A DNA stretch of 64,000 nucleotides, from the NCBI GenBank assembly GCA_000349905.1, contig KB722752.1, forward strand, positions 121,428-185,427. The letters are read 5' to 3'. The notes below the pieces were generated by a model. The model was not told the origin of the DNA. It saw nothing but the letters and a program-made list of their open reading frames with translations, and searched no databases. Below are positions 32,610-44,300 of this stretch, in pieces. The first letter of the stretch is position 1. Each line of letters starts with the position of its first letter. The DNA comes from Volvariella volvacea V23 (Eukaryota > Basidiomycota > Agaricomycetes > Agaricales > Pluteaceae). The translations under genes and the position numbers were made by a program.

Positions 32610-33524
32610 ATGACACCCAGACCCATCCTCAAACCCCCCGTCTCCCTCGACGAAGCCTCCCTCTCCCCCCTCCCCTTCGCCGCCTGCTCCTACTCCCAGA
32701 TCACCACCGTGCTCCTCGTGGACTCGCCCCAGAACAGCCACCACGTCCACTTCCCGCCCACCCCGACGCTGACATCACTGGCCATCACCCACTCGCCCAG
32801 CGTGTACGACCGCGCCCCCATCAAAGTCGGCAAGAACTGGTGCGAGCTGCCGGAGCGGGGGTGCAGGGTGTACTTTGAGAACGAATACATCAACCACACC
32901 GAGAAGGAGAGCAGTAGTGGTCCTGGTGTCGGTGGCACGGTGATGGGGGTGGGTGCGAGCGCGGGTACAGAAGCAGCATTGGCGAGCGGGCTGGGTATCA
33001 GCGGTGCTGCAAGTGGACGGTTCCTGTGTTCGGCCTTGCGATTGGTGGATGAGATGGACTGTGATGGGCTCAATTCTAATTTTGGTACCGTTGGCGGTGG
33101 TGATGAAGATGGCAACAGTAGTAGTGCCAGTGCCAGTGATGGGCTGGAGCCGTTGTTATCGTCGTTGACGTCGACAGCCGCAATTCGGATACGTTCAAAC
33201 GCGAACGCGTCGGATTCGTCGTTATCAATACCGTCGCCTAATGATAGTCTCAATGCCTCGTCGTCGCCCTCGTCGACATTATCAATATCACCGTTGTCTC
33301 TATCGAATGACGGACTAATATCAAAGAGTCGCTCAAGTAATGAATTGAAGTCGGCTAGCACCTGCGCCGGCAAGGTGAAATCAAGTTCGAAGAAGAAGTG
33401 CTGTGCATCGAACGGGCTTGGCTCTACTGCTTCGTCAAGTAGTAGTAAACGTCTGCTGTATCGGAAGAAGCTCCTCAGCGCGTTCCAAGAACCCTCGTTG
33501 GAGGGATGCCTAGGCGGATTTTGA
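32610..33524 (+). CDS. Conserved-looking disordered protein with HFPPTPTLTS motif
   Basis: The frame is open from 32508, but the ATG at 32610 (MTPRPILKPPVSLDEASLSP) gives a better start; the preceding codons are Ser/Pro-rich leader sequence. The N-terminal third is ordered: HVHFPPTPTLTSLAITHSPS, YDRAPIKVGKNWCELPERGC, RVYFENEYIN. The remainder is Ser/Gly/Ala-rich low complexity, ending in a basic tail (SKRLLYRKKLLSAFQEP). I recall similar HFPP-x-P-x-LT-containing proteins as widespread hypotheticals in basidiomycetes, but no function is known to me. Single exon, about 304 residues. Confidence 0.65.
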   Translation: MTPRPILKPPVSLDEASLSPLPFAACSYSQITTVLLVDSPQNSHHVHFPPTPTLTSLAITHSPSVYDRAPIKVGKNWCELPERGCRVYFENEYINHTEKESSSGPGVGGTVMGVGASAGTEAALASGLGISGAASGRFLCSALRLVDEMDCDGLNSNFGTVGGGDEDGNSSSASASDGLEPLLSSLTSTAAIRIRSNANASDSSLSIPSPNDSLNASSSPSSTLSISPLSLSNDGLISKSRSSNELKSASTCAGKVKSSSKKKCCASNGLGSTASSSSSKRLLYRKKLLSAFQEPSLEGCLGGF

Positions 33525-35561
33525 TTACTCCGCGCGCGATGGCTACACGTTTTCTTGCCCTTCTAATTTCTTGGACTTGTTCATATCACCGGAATTGCTT
33601 TTTACTATCAAGACGTTTCATTCCCGTTCTTCTCGTCCACCTTGCCCCTTTTCCTCGCCCCGTCGCCCCCCTCCCTCCGTGCATATCACATCACACCTCG
33701 CACGATATCACATCCCATCGCCCCCGTCTCCAGCTATGCCCGTCTATACATTCCGTCCGTCCACTTGACCTGCACCTACTCACGACCTTTTATGTTTATG
33801 TCCCCCCATATGATGACTCACCCCACCCTCTCAAATTCCTCTTTATTGACACAAATCACGTACAGAATACTCAAAAGAATCGGCCCCTTGTACTAACTAT
33901 ACCCGATCGCGACAACCCAGAACTTTAAGCTTCCCCTTCCTGATGTGCATATTATTGAGTCCTTGCCATTGAACTAGAACGTGGCACGGTTTTCTTCATG
34001 AGACCCGCTTAGATTATTTAATTCTCCGGTTTACGAGTAGCGCTGAGCGGTTTGTGCGTCTGGCGGGCGGGTCCGTTCCCTTCTCTATCTCTTATCGTCC
34101 TCCTCTCTTCCCCGCATTCCGTACGTCTACCTACCCTGCCCTGCCCTATCCTCTCCTATCCATTGCCCGTGCCCACGCCCACGCCCGCCTTGCACTCAGC
34201 GTTTTTAATTATTGATGATGGTTAGATAACACGGATTACCTTGCAAATCAAAAGGCTTTTACTTCATGATACGCATCACACACCGTGGCTTATCGCCGAC
34301 CCTTGAAAGTGGAGTTGGAGGGAAGTCAAGCGCAGATCAAATAAAGCAATCATTAGGTTCAGCAGTCTCGACCGTTTGGACCCCAGGGACCAACCTCTCG
34401 CAGCTGGGCTCGGGAGGGAGAGAGGGAAATCGGACACGTTGAGGCTCAAACGTGCAAAGATTTCATTCAATATCAAGTGCTGTTGCTCGGTGGTTTTCAA
34501 AGTAGACCCTTGGGTTTACAGGATTACATATTGTTGCTGTGTTGGAGTTTACTTCAACACCAAGGTGGATGTGGTGCGGTCAAATATTAAAACCTGACGT
34601 CCCGGACATGACAGGAACATGACATGGGTATATGCGCGTATCGTGTGCATCTAACACTTGTGGAGAACAGCTCGGGAAGGACGCAAATGCAACGAGGCGT
34701 CCATCCGTCTTCAGACCTAATAACATCGGCCATCTGCAACCCGTCCTGCGGCCATACTGTAAGTGCACCGGCAGCACGGGCACAGGCTCAGGCATCGCCG
34801 CCCGTCCTCCTCTGGGCATGGTCTTGGGGGGTGTTCTTGGCCCCCTCCCCCCCGGAAATGGGCACGCGTTTTTGCCATAGCGAGATGCGACGATTGGGCT
34901 GCAAGTGCAATCAGCCAGGTGGCCATGGGCAGGGTTCGTGTTCACGTTCACGTTCACGGGAGGGCGGGTCCTTATCAGCTGTCCCTTCGCGGTTGTGGCC
35001 TTCCTCAGTGGGCTGGTCCCTAGATATCCTGTTGCTACTACTGCGCACCCAATCCGGCCTCAAGCTCCCGGGAAGCGTTTGAGTATGCGCTCGGACTCGG
35101 ACTCGGACTCGGGGAGGGAAGGGAAGGGAAGAGAAGAGAAGGCCCCTAGGGGGAGGGAATTTGAGTTTGAGATAGCCTTCAGAATGGAATGTGTGCCATG
35201 ACGGGTGCAAGGGTTTCGTACCTTTATACCCACTAGGAAACGGCTTTATCGCCTTTCAAGGACTTTTTGCAAATCATAACGGTCATGGGAGCGGGATATA
35301 CTGTATCCAGTCTAGTCACGGTCGTCCGACTCGGAATCCAATTCGACTCTGTCAAGTGGCCTGCTTCCCAGTCAAGTCTCAACGCCTGACCAGCCTAGAC
35401 TCGACCGTGAGCAGTTGACCAACTGCCTGGCATAAACGCGCGCAGACACCTGCCAACTTGTGATCACGTTACACAACAGGATCCAACGTCGAATTTTTTT
35501 TAGCCTTTTTGAGGGAATCAATGCTGCGCTGTGGCCATAATTGCTGGATAACACCTGACTT
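33525..35561. other. Intergenic DNA with simple repeats
   Basis: No supported gene. Pyrimidine-rich stretches (33.6-34.2 kb) and short tandem motifs occur: TTCACG repeats near 34940-34957, GGACTC repeats near 35090-35113, and GGGAA/AGAAG runs at about 35115-35142. Short frames on both strands are explained by these low-complexity runs. Confidence 0.4.
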
Positions 35562-35603
35562 GATTGATGATTGCGGTATAAAGATTGATGATTGCGGTAT
35601 AAA
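35562..35603. repeat. Perfect 21-bp tandem duplication
   Basis: A 21-bp unit beginning gattgatgattgcgg and ending tataaa occurs twice without spacing (35562-35582 and 35583-35603) and with no mismatch. It looks like a recent replication-slippage product. No gene overlaps it. Confidence 0.7.
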
Positions 35604-35782
35604 GCCTCCGGGGTTGGGGCGTCACGGTTACGTTGAGTCACTCTACGTACTCATCGGTACGTGTAGTAGTAGCATAGGCGCGACGCGACGTCGTCCCTGG
35701 TCCTGTGCCATACATGCTCATAAGCTAATTCGGGGGTGTGTGCTGATCGTTGATCATTGATTTGATTTGATTTCGGAACGTG

Positions 35783-36941
35783 CCAGTGGGTAGATTGAAG
35801 ATACTCGATGGAGAAACTCTGGGTTTTCTCAGTCGAAGGCTATTCTTCTGTTGGAATGCAGGCGTGTGTAGGGGTTATTGGGTGGGTACGGACCGGGTTT
35901 GGAGATGGGTGATTGTGCAGATGTGCGCTTGCTGGTGTGTTGTCTTCTAGATTACGACGAGCTAGTAATTCTCTGTACTATAAGTTCTCTTAACCGTCGC
36001 GCATCGTGTTGATGCTGTCCAACGTGCTCATCTTTAGCTCAATTGACCTCAGAGTGGCCTGGAGGAGCTTCGTCGTGGGAATTTAAACCTGGACACAGAA
36101 CCAATTGCCTACGCAGCCTAATCTCTTTTACGACAACTTGATCGTGATGACGCCCGAGTCTGGTGCATGCATAAAAAAACAGCCTCATTTAGACAGATTC
36201 TGGTGACTTAGTAGCGTATACAGTCGGTTTGTGGTCGTCATTTTATCATGGCTTTATTGCGTCTTCAGTATACACTTGATTCGTAGGGCTATGAACAGAA
36301 CGCGATACGCTAAGTGCTACGTCATTGTATCCATAACCTCTTTAGTGCACTGCTACTGGACCAACATATACCTCAGCACGATCTCCTAGCACCGTAACCA
36401 TTAACCTCATTTTCTCTGAGCTCGAAAATATCATTTAACAACATGTGAAAGTTCCTCTCTCTCTTTTGCAACGCTCCAAATACATTCTCAATCGCATCAC
36501 GGACGAACGGCTTCGAAGAAGAGGAATGAAAGAAAAGTGGATCCCAATAGTCTGGGTACCACCCTACTGAGTCCCAGTCCAGCATTGCCCGTACATCTCC
36601 CGTGTGCTCATCCACCACGATTTTCATGTGATTAAGATTGCCATGGGCAAAGACTGGCTTGGTGCTGTCTCGATGGCAGCTGTATCTTTCGGTAGCATAG
36701 CCCTGATCTTTGTAGTCCTCTGGAGAAGGATTGAATGGATCTTGGTTTGATGCCATTGCTGAGCTGCTGTTGTGGGGGTGACGTTTGAAGCAATGCCTTA
36801 TACCCGCTGGTCAGGCAGGCAAATAATAGCAAATTCTAGTTTTGCACTTGGACACGATAACTCCATACTGGGCATCAGATGGACCCACAATGCGACGTTG
36901 GAAAGCCAGGCTAAGCAGCTATATAGTACGAACAAGCTGCC
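35783..36941. repeat. Tandem segmental duplication, unit A
   Basis: Begins with cagtgggtagattgaag, which recurs at about 36942. Long stretches match unit B in the same order: the TTCTCAGTCGAAGG box, the CTCAATTGAC box, the kinase 3' exon, the kinase 5' end and the TTTGCACTTGGACACGAT box. Unit A is shorter because the middle of the kinase gene (about 0.55 kb) is missing. Confidence 0.75.
36373..36756 (-). pseudogene. APH-like kinase, internally deleted copy
   Basis: The frame reads MASNQDPFNPSPE and then jumps straight to the C-terminal kinase lobe (KDQGYATERYSCHRDSTKP). The N-lobe and hinge present in the copy at 37511-38419 are absent. The catalytic loop reads AHGNLN, so the Brenner-motif aspartate (H-G-D) is replaced by asparagine. 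The later LDWDSVGWYPDYWDP metal-binding segment is intact. The deletion keeps frame, leaving a 127-residue open frame, but such a protein could not bind or phosphorylate substrate in the usual way. Confidence 0.72.
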
Positions 36942-38579
36942 AGTGGGTAGATTGAAGATACTCGATCGAGAAACCCTGAGTTTTCTCAGTCGAAGGTTAT
37001 TCTTCTGTTGGAATGCATTGGTGAATCGGTGTGGTGGGTATGGACCGATGCGTGATGGCGCAGATGCTGGTATGGTGGGTTCTAGATTACGACGAGGCAG
37101 AATCTATTGCTGCGCTAGTAATTATCTGCACGGTAAGTGCTCCTAACCGTTGCGCATTGCGTTGATGCTACCCACTGGCACAGTACTCATCCTTAGCTCA
37201 ATTGACTTCAGAGTGGCCTCGAGAAGCTTCGTTGTGGAAACCTAAACCTGGATACGGAACTGGTCTCTTTTACGACAACATTATCGTGATGACACCCAAG
37301 CTTCGTGCATGCATATATATATAAAATAACCTCATTATGGTGACCTAGACGCGTATATGATCGGTTTGTATTCGTCATTCTACTATCGCGTTTATTGCAT
37401 CTTCAGTATAGACTTGATCCTGATTGTTATGAACAGAATGCGATACGCTAAGTGCTACCTTATTGTATCCATAGCCTCTTTAGTACACCGCTATTGGACC
37501 AACTTACACCTCAGCACTCTCTACTAGTACGGTAACCATTAGCCTCATTTTCTTTGAGCTCAATAATATCATATAACAACCATTCGAAGTTCTTCTCTCC
37601 CCTTTGTAACTGTCCAAACACATTCGCAATCGCATCACGGACGAACTCCGTCGGACCAGTGGAATGAAACAAAAGTGGATCCCAATAGTCGGGGTACCAC
37701 CCTACTGATTCCCAATCTAATACAGCCCGTACATTTCCCGTGTCCTTGTCCACCATGATGTTAGTGTGATCAAGATCGCCGTGTGTGAAGACGGGCCTGG
37801 TGCTGTCTCGATGGCAGCTATATCCTTCGGTGGCGTAGCTCCGATTTTTGTAGTTCTCCCAGGAGGCTCCAAAGACCCTTTCTAGGTTCCAATGATTTCT
37901 ATGTTTTTAAACTCGTGTTGTGCATCGGTGTAGCCACCAAGTGAATGGTGTGCACCACCTTTCCACGCACAAAATGTGTCCTTCTTGGGGTCGAGAGATT
38001 TGCCGAGCTCTTTGAGCTAGTCTTTGATGTGATGGATAGTCTTGCTCACGTTTTCTGGGGTCATAAAGTGAATAGTCTCTCGGAAATATCGACCGGGTAT
38101 TTCTTCCATCACTAAGTAGGTATAGCCGTCTCGTTGGAAGGCCATATAGAGTTGGGGGATAGGAATAGATGTGTTCTGGATATAGAGATTATATGGGAGA
38201 TCTGATGGCTACAAGGCTTTTTCTTACCTTCTTCATATACATCATTGCTTCTGCTTCAGAGATGGTGACTTGCTCACCCCATTTGACGAATCTGCCGTCC
38301 TTTATGCTGCAGTAACGTTTTCCCCCGGCCATTCTCCCATTTACTCTCTCTTTAAATAGGGATAAAAGACTATCGATAGCCTCTGGAGAGGGATTGAGTG
38401 GATCTTGGTCTGATGCCATAGCTGAGCTGCTGTTGTGGGGATGACGTTTGAAGCAATGCCTTATATTGGCTAGTCGGGCGAGCAAATAGTATCAAATCTA
38501 TTTCTTTAAAGGGTTGAGTCTAGCTTTGCACTTGGACACGATGACTTCATACTGGGCATCAGATGGACCCACAATGAGA
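36942..38579. repeat. Tandem segmental duplication, unit B
   Basis: Direct copy of unit A (35783-36941), lying immediately next to it. It keeps the full-length kinase region that unit A has lost. The end is taken where the TTTGCACTTGGACACGAT and GGACCCACAATG boxes shared with unit A stop. Confidence 0.72.
37511..38419 (-). pseudogene. APH/choline-kinase-like phosphotransferase, full length but broken
   Basis: Exon 1 from the ATG at 38419 gives MASDQDPLNPSPEAIDSLLS and then FVKWGEQVTISEAEAMMYMK. A ~50-nt intron leads to NTSIPIPQLYMAFQRDGYTY and LVMEEIPGRYFRETIHFM, the ATP-lobe and hinge of the aminoglycoside-phosphotransferase fold. An in-frame TAG follows HHIKD, and a one-base frame change lies before NHWNLERVFGASWENY. 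The C-lobe then keeps an intact Brenner motif (THGDLDHTNIMVD) and LDWESVGWYPDYWDP, ending at 37511. These proteins phosphorylate small molecules; the substrate is unknown. Given two lesions it is called a pseudogene, although an assembly error could mimic one of them. Confidence 0.7.
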
Positions 38580-39404
38580 AGTCCTTTGAGGTTGCACGTA
38601 GTCTGCGACGTTGGGGGGTGGGGGGCAAGGCAAGCACGTATTTGCAACATCACCTTATGTGCACACTTGGAGGACATTACTCCTAGTGGTCTGAACGGCT
38701 AATCAAGAGGTTGGCACAGCACCAAGCCCGAGTGAGGGACAAACCTGGTTATGGGGCTCACGACACTATTACTGAAGACGTTTGGGCACTCCCCCTGAAT
38801 GCGTCAAGCAATTTAGCACTCAGTCCTGTGCGCTTCTATTAGACCCTATACGTCCTTTGTGCTCTCAAATACTTTCTCTCCTGTTGCGTGCCAACCGTTC
38901 TTGCAGAAGGGAAGCGAATATTGTTCTGTGCAGTTATGCATGGAAAAGACGGAATACAGAGCCCCCAATCATGATGCGATCTTCTGGTATCAACACGAAG
39001 AGGTAGACGAGCTTGTCTTCTGAGCAAAGCCCGTCTGCTTCCCTTCTACGAATGTCCCTTGAGCTTCAGTGTAGCACTCATTCTCTTCCCGCTCCTTGTT
39101 ACTGCGATCCTCGTTCCCGCTTCGAAGACACTGAGTGATCCAACAGCGGCACTTCTCTTCCTATCAAGGAAGCTGTTTTGCCATTTATAGCAAGACCAAA
39201 CACACCCAACGCGCTCTCGACGAAGCAGGTCGGATTCCGAGTTGAGCATATTACTCGACCCATCTCCCCGCCTTCAAATTTCCCGCTCTTTGGCCTTCCT
39301 CCACCATCTCCGTCTCGCTCGTACGCCCGCATCAAACCTCTCAAAGTTTCCTTCATCCCCGCTCTGGACTGTCGAGGAGGGGATCGTAAAAGCGAGAAAT
39401 CAAG
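38580..39404. other. Intergenic region
   Basis: No supported gene. Short overlapping frames on both strands lack features. The right end should hold the promoter of the gene starting near 39405. Confidence 0.35.
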
Positions 39405-41010
39405 ATGAGGTTCCGCTTACGATCATTGGTCAAATTCATAAAGATGATTGTAATGCCTCATCCGGTGAGTAGACCCTTATTCATTGAACACCGGAGGCGG
39501 GAACCAGGGACACGGTCAAAAAAGGGCGGGTCGAGTGACGTTTCGTCAAACGACGTAAACTTGTGGCGCCACGCTCGCCTACGCCCTCACCCTCACCCTC
39601 GCCGAGGCGCCAAAGTCCTGGCGTGATGCCTCGAGATGTGTGTCGCACCATTCCAAAAATTTCTGGGGTGCTTCGGTTGTATTTACGGGAACTACAGCCA
39701 CCCGGCGCGCGTTTGATCTAACAACGCGTTGTCCCTCCTGTCCCTCGTCCCTTTCTCATCTCGCTTCGTTCTGGTGTCCTCCGTCATACATTGTCACTGA
39801 CGTACTCGGTCGTACCTTCCTGTCTAATGATTTTCTATCCATTTCATATCGCTACCCTGTTATCGTGCTTCCTCCCCTTGCTCGCTTGTTGCGCATAGCC
39901 CTTTACGATCCCGCCCTCAGATCCAGATATCTATCAGGACTACTCACCGCGAGTGGCAGCTTCTGCGCCACGGAGGAGCAAAAGTAATAAGAGCAAGAAT
40001 AGGCAACGGACTGCAGCTCGGTCGCGCTCGTATTCGCATTCACGCCACAATGCCCGTGATGCATATGCCTACGTTCGCCGCGTAGGACAAAGAGAGAATT
40101 CGGAGCCTTCGAGTAAGTCCTTCGTCACCGTTTACGTAGAGTGGTTTTGACTCGCAAGGTCCACTTCAGTGATCAGCTTCGACCAGTCGGTGCTGTCTGG
40201 GACATCCAGTCATGGCAGATCATTTGGTCCGCTAGGACTGTACCACGACGATTCCGGTCAACTCTCGCCGCTCTCGTTCAACATGAATTTAGGCTACAGC
40301 TCTCCAAGCATCATGGCAAGTCAACGGCGACTATCAGGTCCTACCAACATGCAGAGTAATGCACCAGGGTGCTGCTGCGCTTGTTACTGTCATTACGACC
40401 ACCATGTGCCTGTTAACACAGGTAGTCGACATCGATTTGATTCAGTAAGGCTTCTCGTCTGTACCGCGGGTGATGTAGGCGCTGAGACTGACGCATTTGT
40501 AGGGGGCCTCATTGCCACCGCCATCATCGACGCCCGTCAAGCGAAGGAAAGTCCTGAGCGAGAAGGCTCCGTCTGGGCCAGCGGTAGGTCCTAACCCTCG
40601 TAACCTCTGCCAGTTAATTAAACTCAAAATACCACCCAATCCAGAGCCATCACGCATACGTTCGAGATAGAAATCGCGGTTCAGGTTCCTCGCGTTTAAA
40701 TACGGCGGCAAATGGTAGAAGACCCTCAAGACGATATCGGCACTCTACGTCAACTGGCACCACCACCAGCACCACGGGTAATGCCGTTGATCATGCATCT
40801 CGACACCACCAAATGAACTACCAGAACCGCCAAAGTCGAACTCAGAGTATAGGGGTGGGTAGATCTTTTTCGAGTTTTCGATCCCTGGACGCCATGGTCG
40901 ACCAGGCCAGGGCCCAGCAGAGTTTACACAGTAAACTTCGCAACTTTACTGGCAACCTTAATGCTGGTGGGAATTGTGCCAGCCTTGGTGCTTTGAGGCA
41001 TAGTTTGTAA
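39405..41010 (+). CDS. Arg/Ser-rich multi-exon protein (may continue into next gene)
   Basis: Predicted exons: a short first exon from the ATG at 39405 (MRFRLRSLVKFIKMIVMPHP), then DPDIYQDYSPRVAASAPRRS with many RS/RQ residues. The next exon holds DQSVLSGTSSHGRSFGPLG and a cysteine cluster CCCACYCHYDHH; the one after it carries TPVKRRKVLSE, a likely nuclear localisation signal. The last exon has SHHAYVRDRNRG, RPSRRYRHSTSTGTTTSTTG and RSFSSFRSLDAMVDQ, and ends at 41010. Composition (Arg, Ser, His, Asn) is that of a disordered nuclear or RNA-associated protein, but no domain is recognised. A donor-like gtaaac near 40932 could instead splice it to the frame beginning at 41301, making one very large gene. 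Confidence 0.45.
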
Positions 41011-41300
41011 CGTCCTGGTCTTTCGGACTATATCGGGAGCTCTCAATGTCACTGCTAGTCTTGCATGAGTTGCAAGAGAGGACATAGATTTATGGGGATA
41101 TATGCGTATATTCTGGCTTGCTTGGTTAATATCATCCTGATTCGCTTTTGATCAAGTCGTGCTTCAAAAGAGAGTATTAGAGTTGAATTGCTGACTTGCT
41201 TTTCTCCCTGTTTCCCTCCCATCTCCGCTCTTGTGCCATCCCGGCCTGCTCCAATGCTCCACACTTCAATTACAACCTGGACCTGAACGAATGAACGCGG

Positions 41301-44300
41301 TTGGCTTGGAATGGGGAAAAAAAACAGCAAAAGGAGAACCAAAACCCGAGATGCTCGCAATACGCCCAGAAATCCGACGAAGGAGCTCAGTTCTCGTTTG
41401 TCGAAGCTCAGACTCAATCTCAGGGCGATGATGAAGCATCTCGAGCGGTGATGCTCCACCGTGGCAGTGATGGGTTCTCTCGCGATTCAGGTGCTTCTCA
41501 AAGTCTGCTGTTGGTCGCTCCAAAGACAGCAGGGGGGAGTGTCGGGGTCGGAATGGGAGAAGGAGTGGGTGGAGGGGATGTCGGAGTGGAAGGTATGGGA
41601 ACACCACAAGGTCGGGCTCAGGTGATGACGCCTGAGAGGGGTCGATCGAGTTTGAGGAGGAGGACGGGGCGTATAGGCGTTGGGGTTGTTCAACCGGAAA
41701 GTGTAAGATTCTCGTATTCATGGACATTGGAAGATTTGTTTCTCATGGGTTTGCGTTTGTAGGTTGTTATCACGCCTCTGGTATCTGATCGACAGTTGAG
41801 GCTTGGGAGGGCTACAACTGTGACTCCCGTAAAATCCGGACCAGAAGACGAGAGATTCTCGTCCCCAGAAAATCCCCTGGAATCGTGGGGGAATACACAC
41901 CCCCATACGGACAACGCTAATGGGAGTAGCAGCTCTGTGCAAGCTCGATTTGCTGCAGGGATCATACCACCATGCAATTCAGTTGCACCTAGCCCAGAAA
42001 TCGTTGGAGCAACCACAATAATTGACACACCGATGACCTTTAACGAGACGAATGCGGCTTCTGCCGGTGTCAATACCTTCGTACTCCCACACTACGCATA
42101 TAGTCACGGCCAGCACCAACACTCGAGCGGTAGCGGGAGCAGAACGCATTCAATGTCATTTGAGTTGGATTTATCGCCCATCATTGAAGACGTCCAGAAT
42201 TCGTTGGAGTCGAATAGGAGTTTGAATATGAGTGGTGATCAGAATGTTGATGCTAGCCTGAGTGGCGTTGATGATACGACTATTCGGGGAAGGAAAGGGG
42301 GTGGCGTTGGGAGGTCTGGGTCTCCATCACTGGCGGGTCGTGATGATCGTGACGACCGCGATGGTGACAGAATCAGAGGTCAGGGAGAAGATAGGAGTCA
42401 TAGTTCTGAAGAGCAAGAAATTAGCCGCTCGGAAGCAGATAAATTGACGCTGTTGTCGCCGTTCAAGTTTGTTCAGGCCTCGATTCGTCCAAGTTGTACC
42501 GAAAAAGGAAAAGGAAAGGAGGGGGATGTGAACTCTCAGGTTGCCGGCCAGCAGGGTCAAGTCAAGGTATCTCCCAACACGGATGTCAATAGCAGTCCGC
42601 TTGGTGGGGCAAGTGCCAATGAGAGTGCGAGTGCTAGTGCGAGTCCAAGCGGACAGGACGATAGCTTTGTCACTGCACCTTTAGCGTTCGGAACGCCTTG
42701 TGAATCGATCTCGAGGCTAGCGTCTCCTGTCGTTCCGAGTGCACTGGCACTTTGTCTCGATGACGCGCACCAAGTCACCACCACACGTGACATAGGTTCG
42801 CCTCCTCAGAAGAATGACAATTCAAGTCAGGCTCAGTTCAGAAGTGTACACGCTAGCGTGATTACAGCTCAAGCTACAGCAGGGGGCAGAAGGCCAAAGT
42901 CGAGTACGTGTACGGCATCGTCGAGTTCGGATTGGAGCTGTGGGATTTATCCCGAGTTTGAGTGGATGTGCAGCCCAAAGGTTGAGGCGTGGCAACGGGC
43001 AAAGGAGGGTGATGGTGATAATGACAGAACGAATTACGATTCAGCTTCAAGGGTACAAGGGGACTTTGATCCAATGAAGGAGCTCCAATTGCATGGAGAA
43101 GCCACTTTGACACCATCAAGAAGTCAGCATCAGTATAACCCAAGTCGTGAAAGTAGTGGACGAAAGCGCAAGCATACCAATTGCGACGATCTTGATTATC
43201 AGCTCGAAAACCGAGGGGCACCCGGTCCATGCTCACACTCTCAAGTCAATAATGCTGTTAATGCGCAACCTGAGGACCATAACGAGTACCGCGATTCTGG
43301 AATATCGGGTATCAACTTGAATGTGAACGGTAACACACCCGGTGACAGGCTGTTAAACTGTGATCAAAGCCATTTAAACCAACAGAGTGGTAAGTTCTCC
43401 TTACCCTTGAATTTTTCGTCTGTCAGCGTATATACGTGCTCCCGTGTTGTGTCTCGTGGATATATGCGATGTGCTTGGCAAAGTCTGGAACAGAAATCAC
43501 GAGTTGTCAAAGTGCTAGTCGGTCATATTCTTTCATTCTTACCTCGCTCGCTTACGGCGTTGAATATATTCACTTTCGGTGTTTCCGCACCGAAGGTGGT
43601 GCTATTTTTGTCTCTTCTGTTTTCTCCGCCGCGCCGATCAACGATACGGAACGGATGGGATGGTCGTGATTGAACGCGTGCCCTGCATTTTCTGTGGTTT
43701 GATTTGTTCGGTGCTGACGCAGATTGATAGATAATGGAGTGAGGCCTAATCACGGTGTTGATGGCTTGAACGATTTCAATTCCAGCAATGGAATGAAAAG
43801 AATTCACGAACAATTGCAGCCTAACGTTAAAAAGCAAAGTCAAGATCAAAGTCGAGACGGGGAAGTTCAATTCCAAAGACCTCAATATCGGCGTTTTGGA
43901 AAAGCAGGATCAAAATTCAAGGAAAGAGCAGATTGGTGGATCGAACCTTCTCCGTCATTAGGGTCACGGTCGACTCAAGCTGTGGAAGGCGAAGGCCTTG
44001 CGTCGATGACAACGTCGTACTCCGAAGGCGATACAAGTTGGGTCCACGTGCAAAGGCCTAGTTCAAGCGGTGTGGGTGAGTGATCCCTTCAAGCAAGATT
44101 CATTCTGCGTATTTGGCTGGGGCGCAGTGATGCAGTCGAATAAACACCCTTTCTGTTGGACGTCTTTTGATCTTGATGATGTGTGCATGTACAACGTATA
44201 TGCGTGGTCAGACTTGATGTCTGGCGGGATTATGGCGCTGTATAACTCAATGTGCAGATATGACGCGTAAAACACGAGAACGCGGTTGTGGGATGTCATT

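Noticed and set aside
32690..33373. 227-codon minus-strand frame opposite the 32610-33524 gene
   Set aside because: It is the antisense shadow of a serine-rich (TCG/AGC) coding sequence; the plus strand has the ordered N-terminal motif.
34580..35210. Frames around 34.6-35.2 kb on both strands
   Set aside because: Composed largely of short tandem motifs (TTCACG, GGACTC, GGGAA) and proline/arginine codons from base composition.
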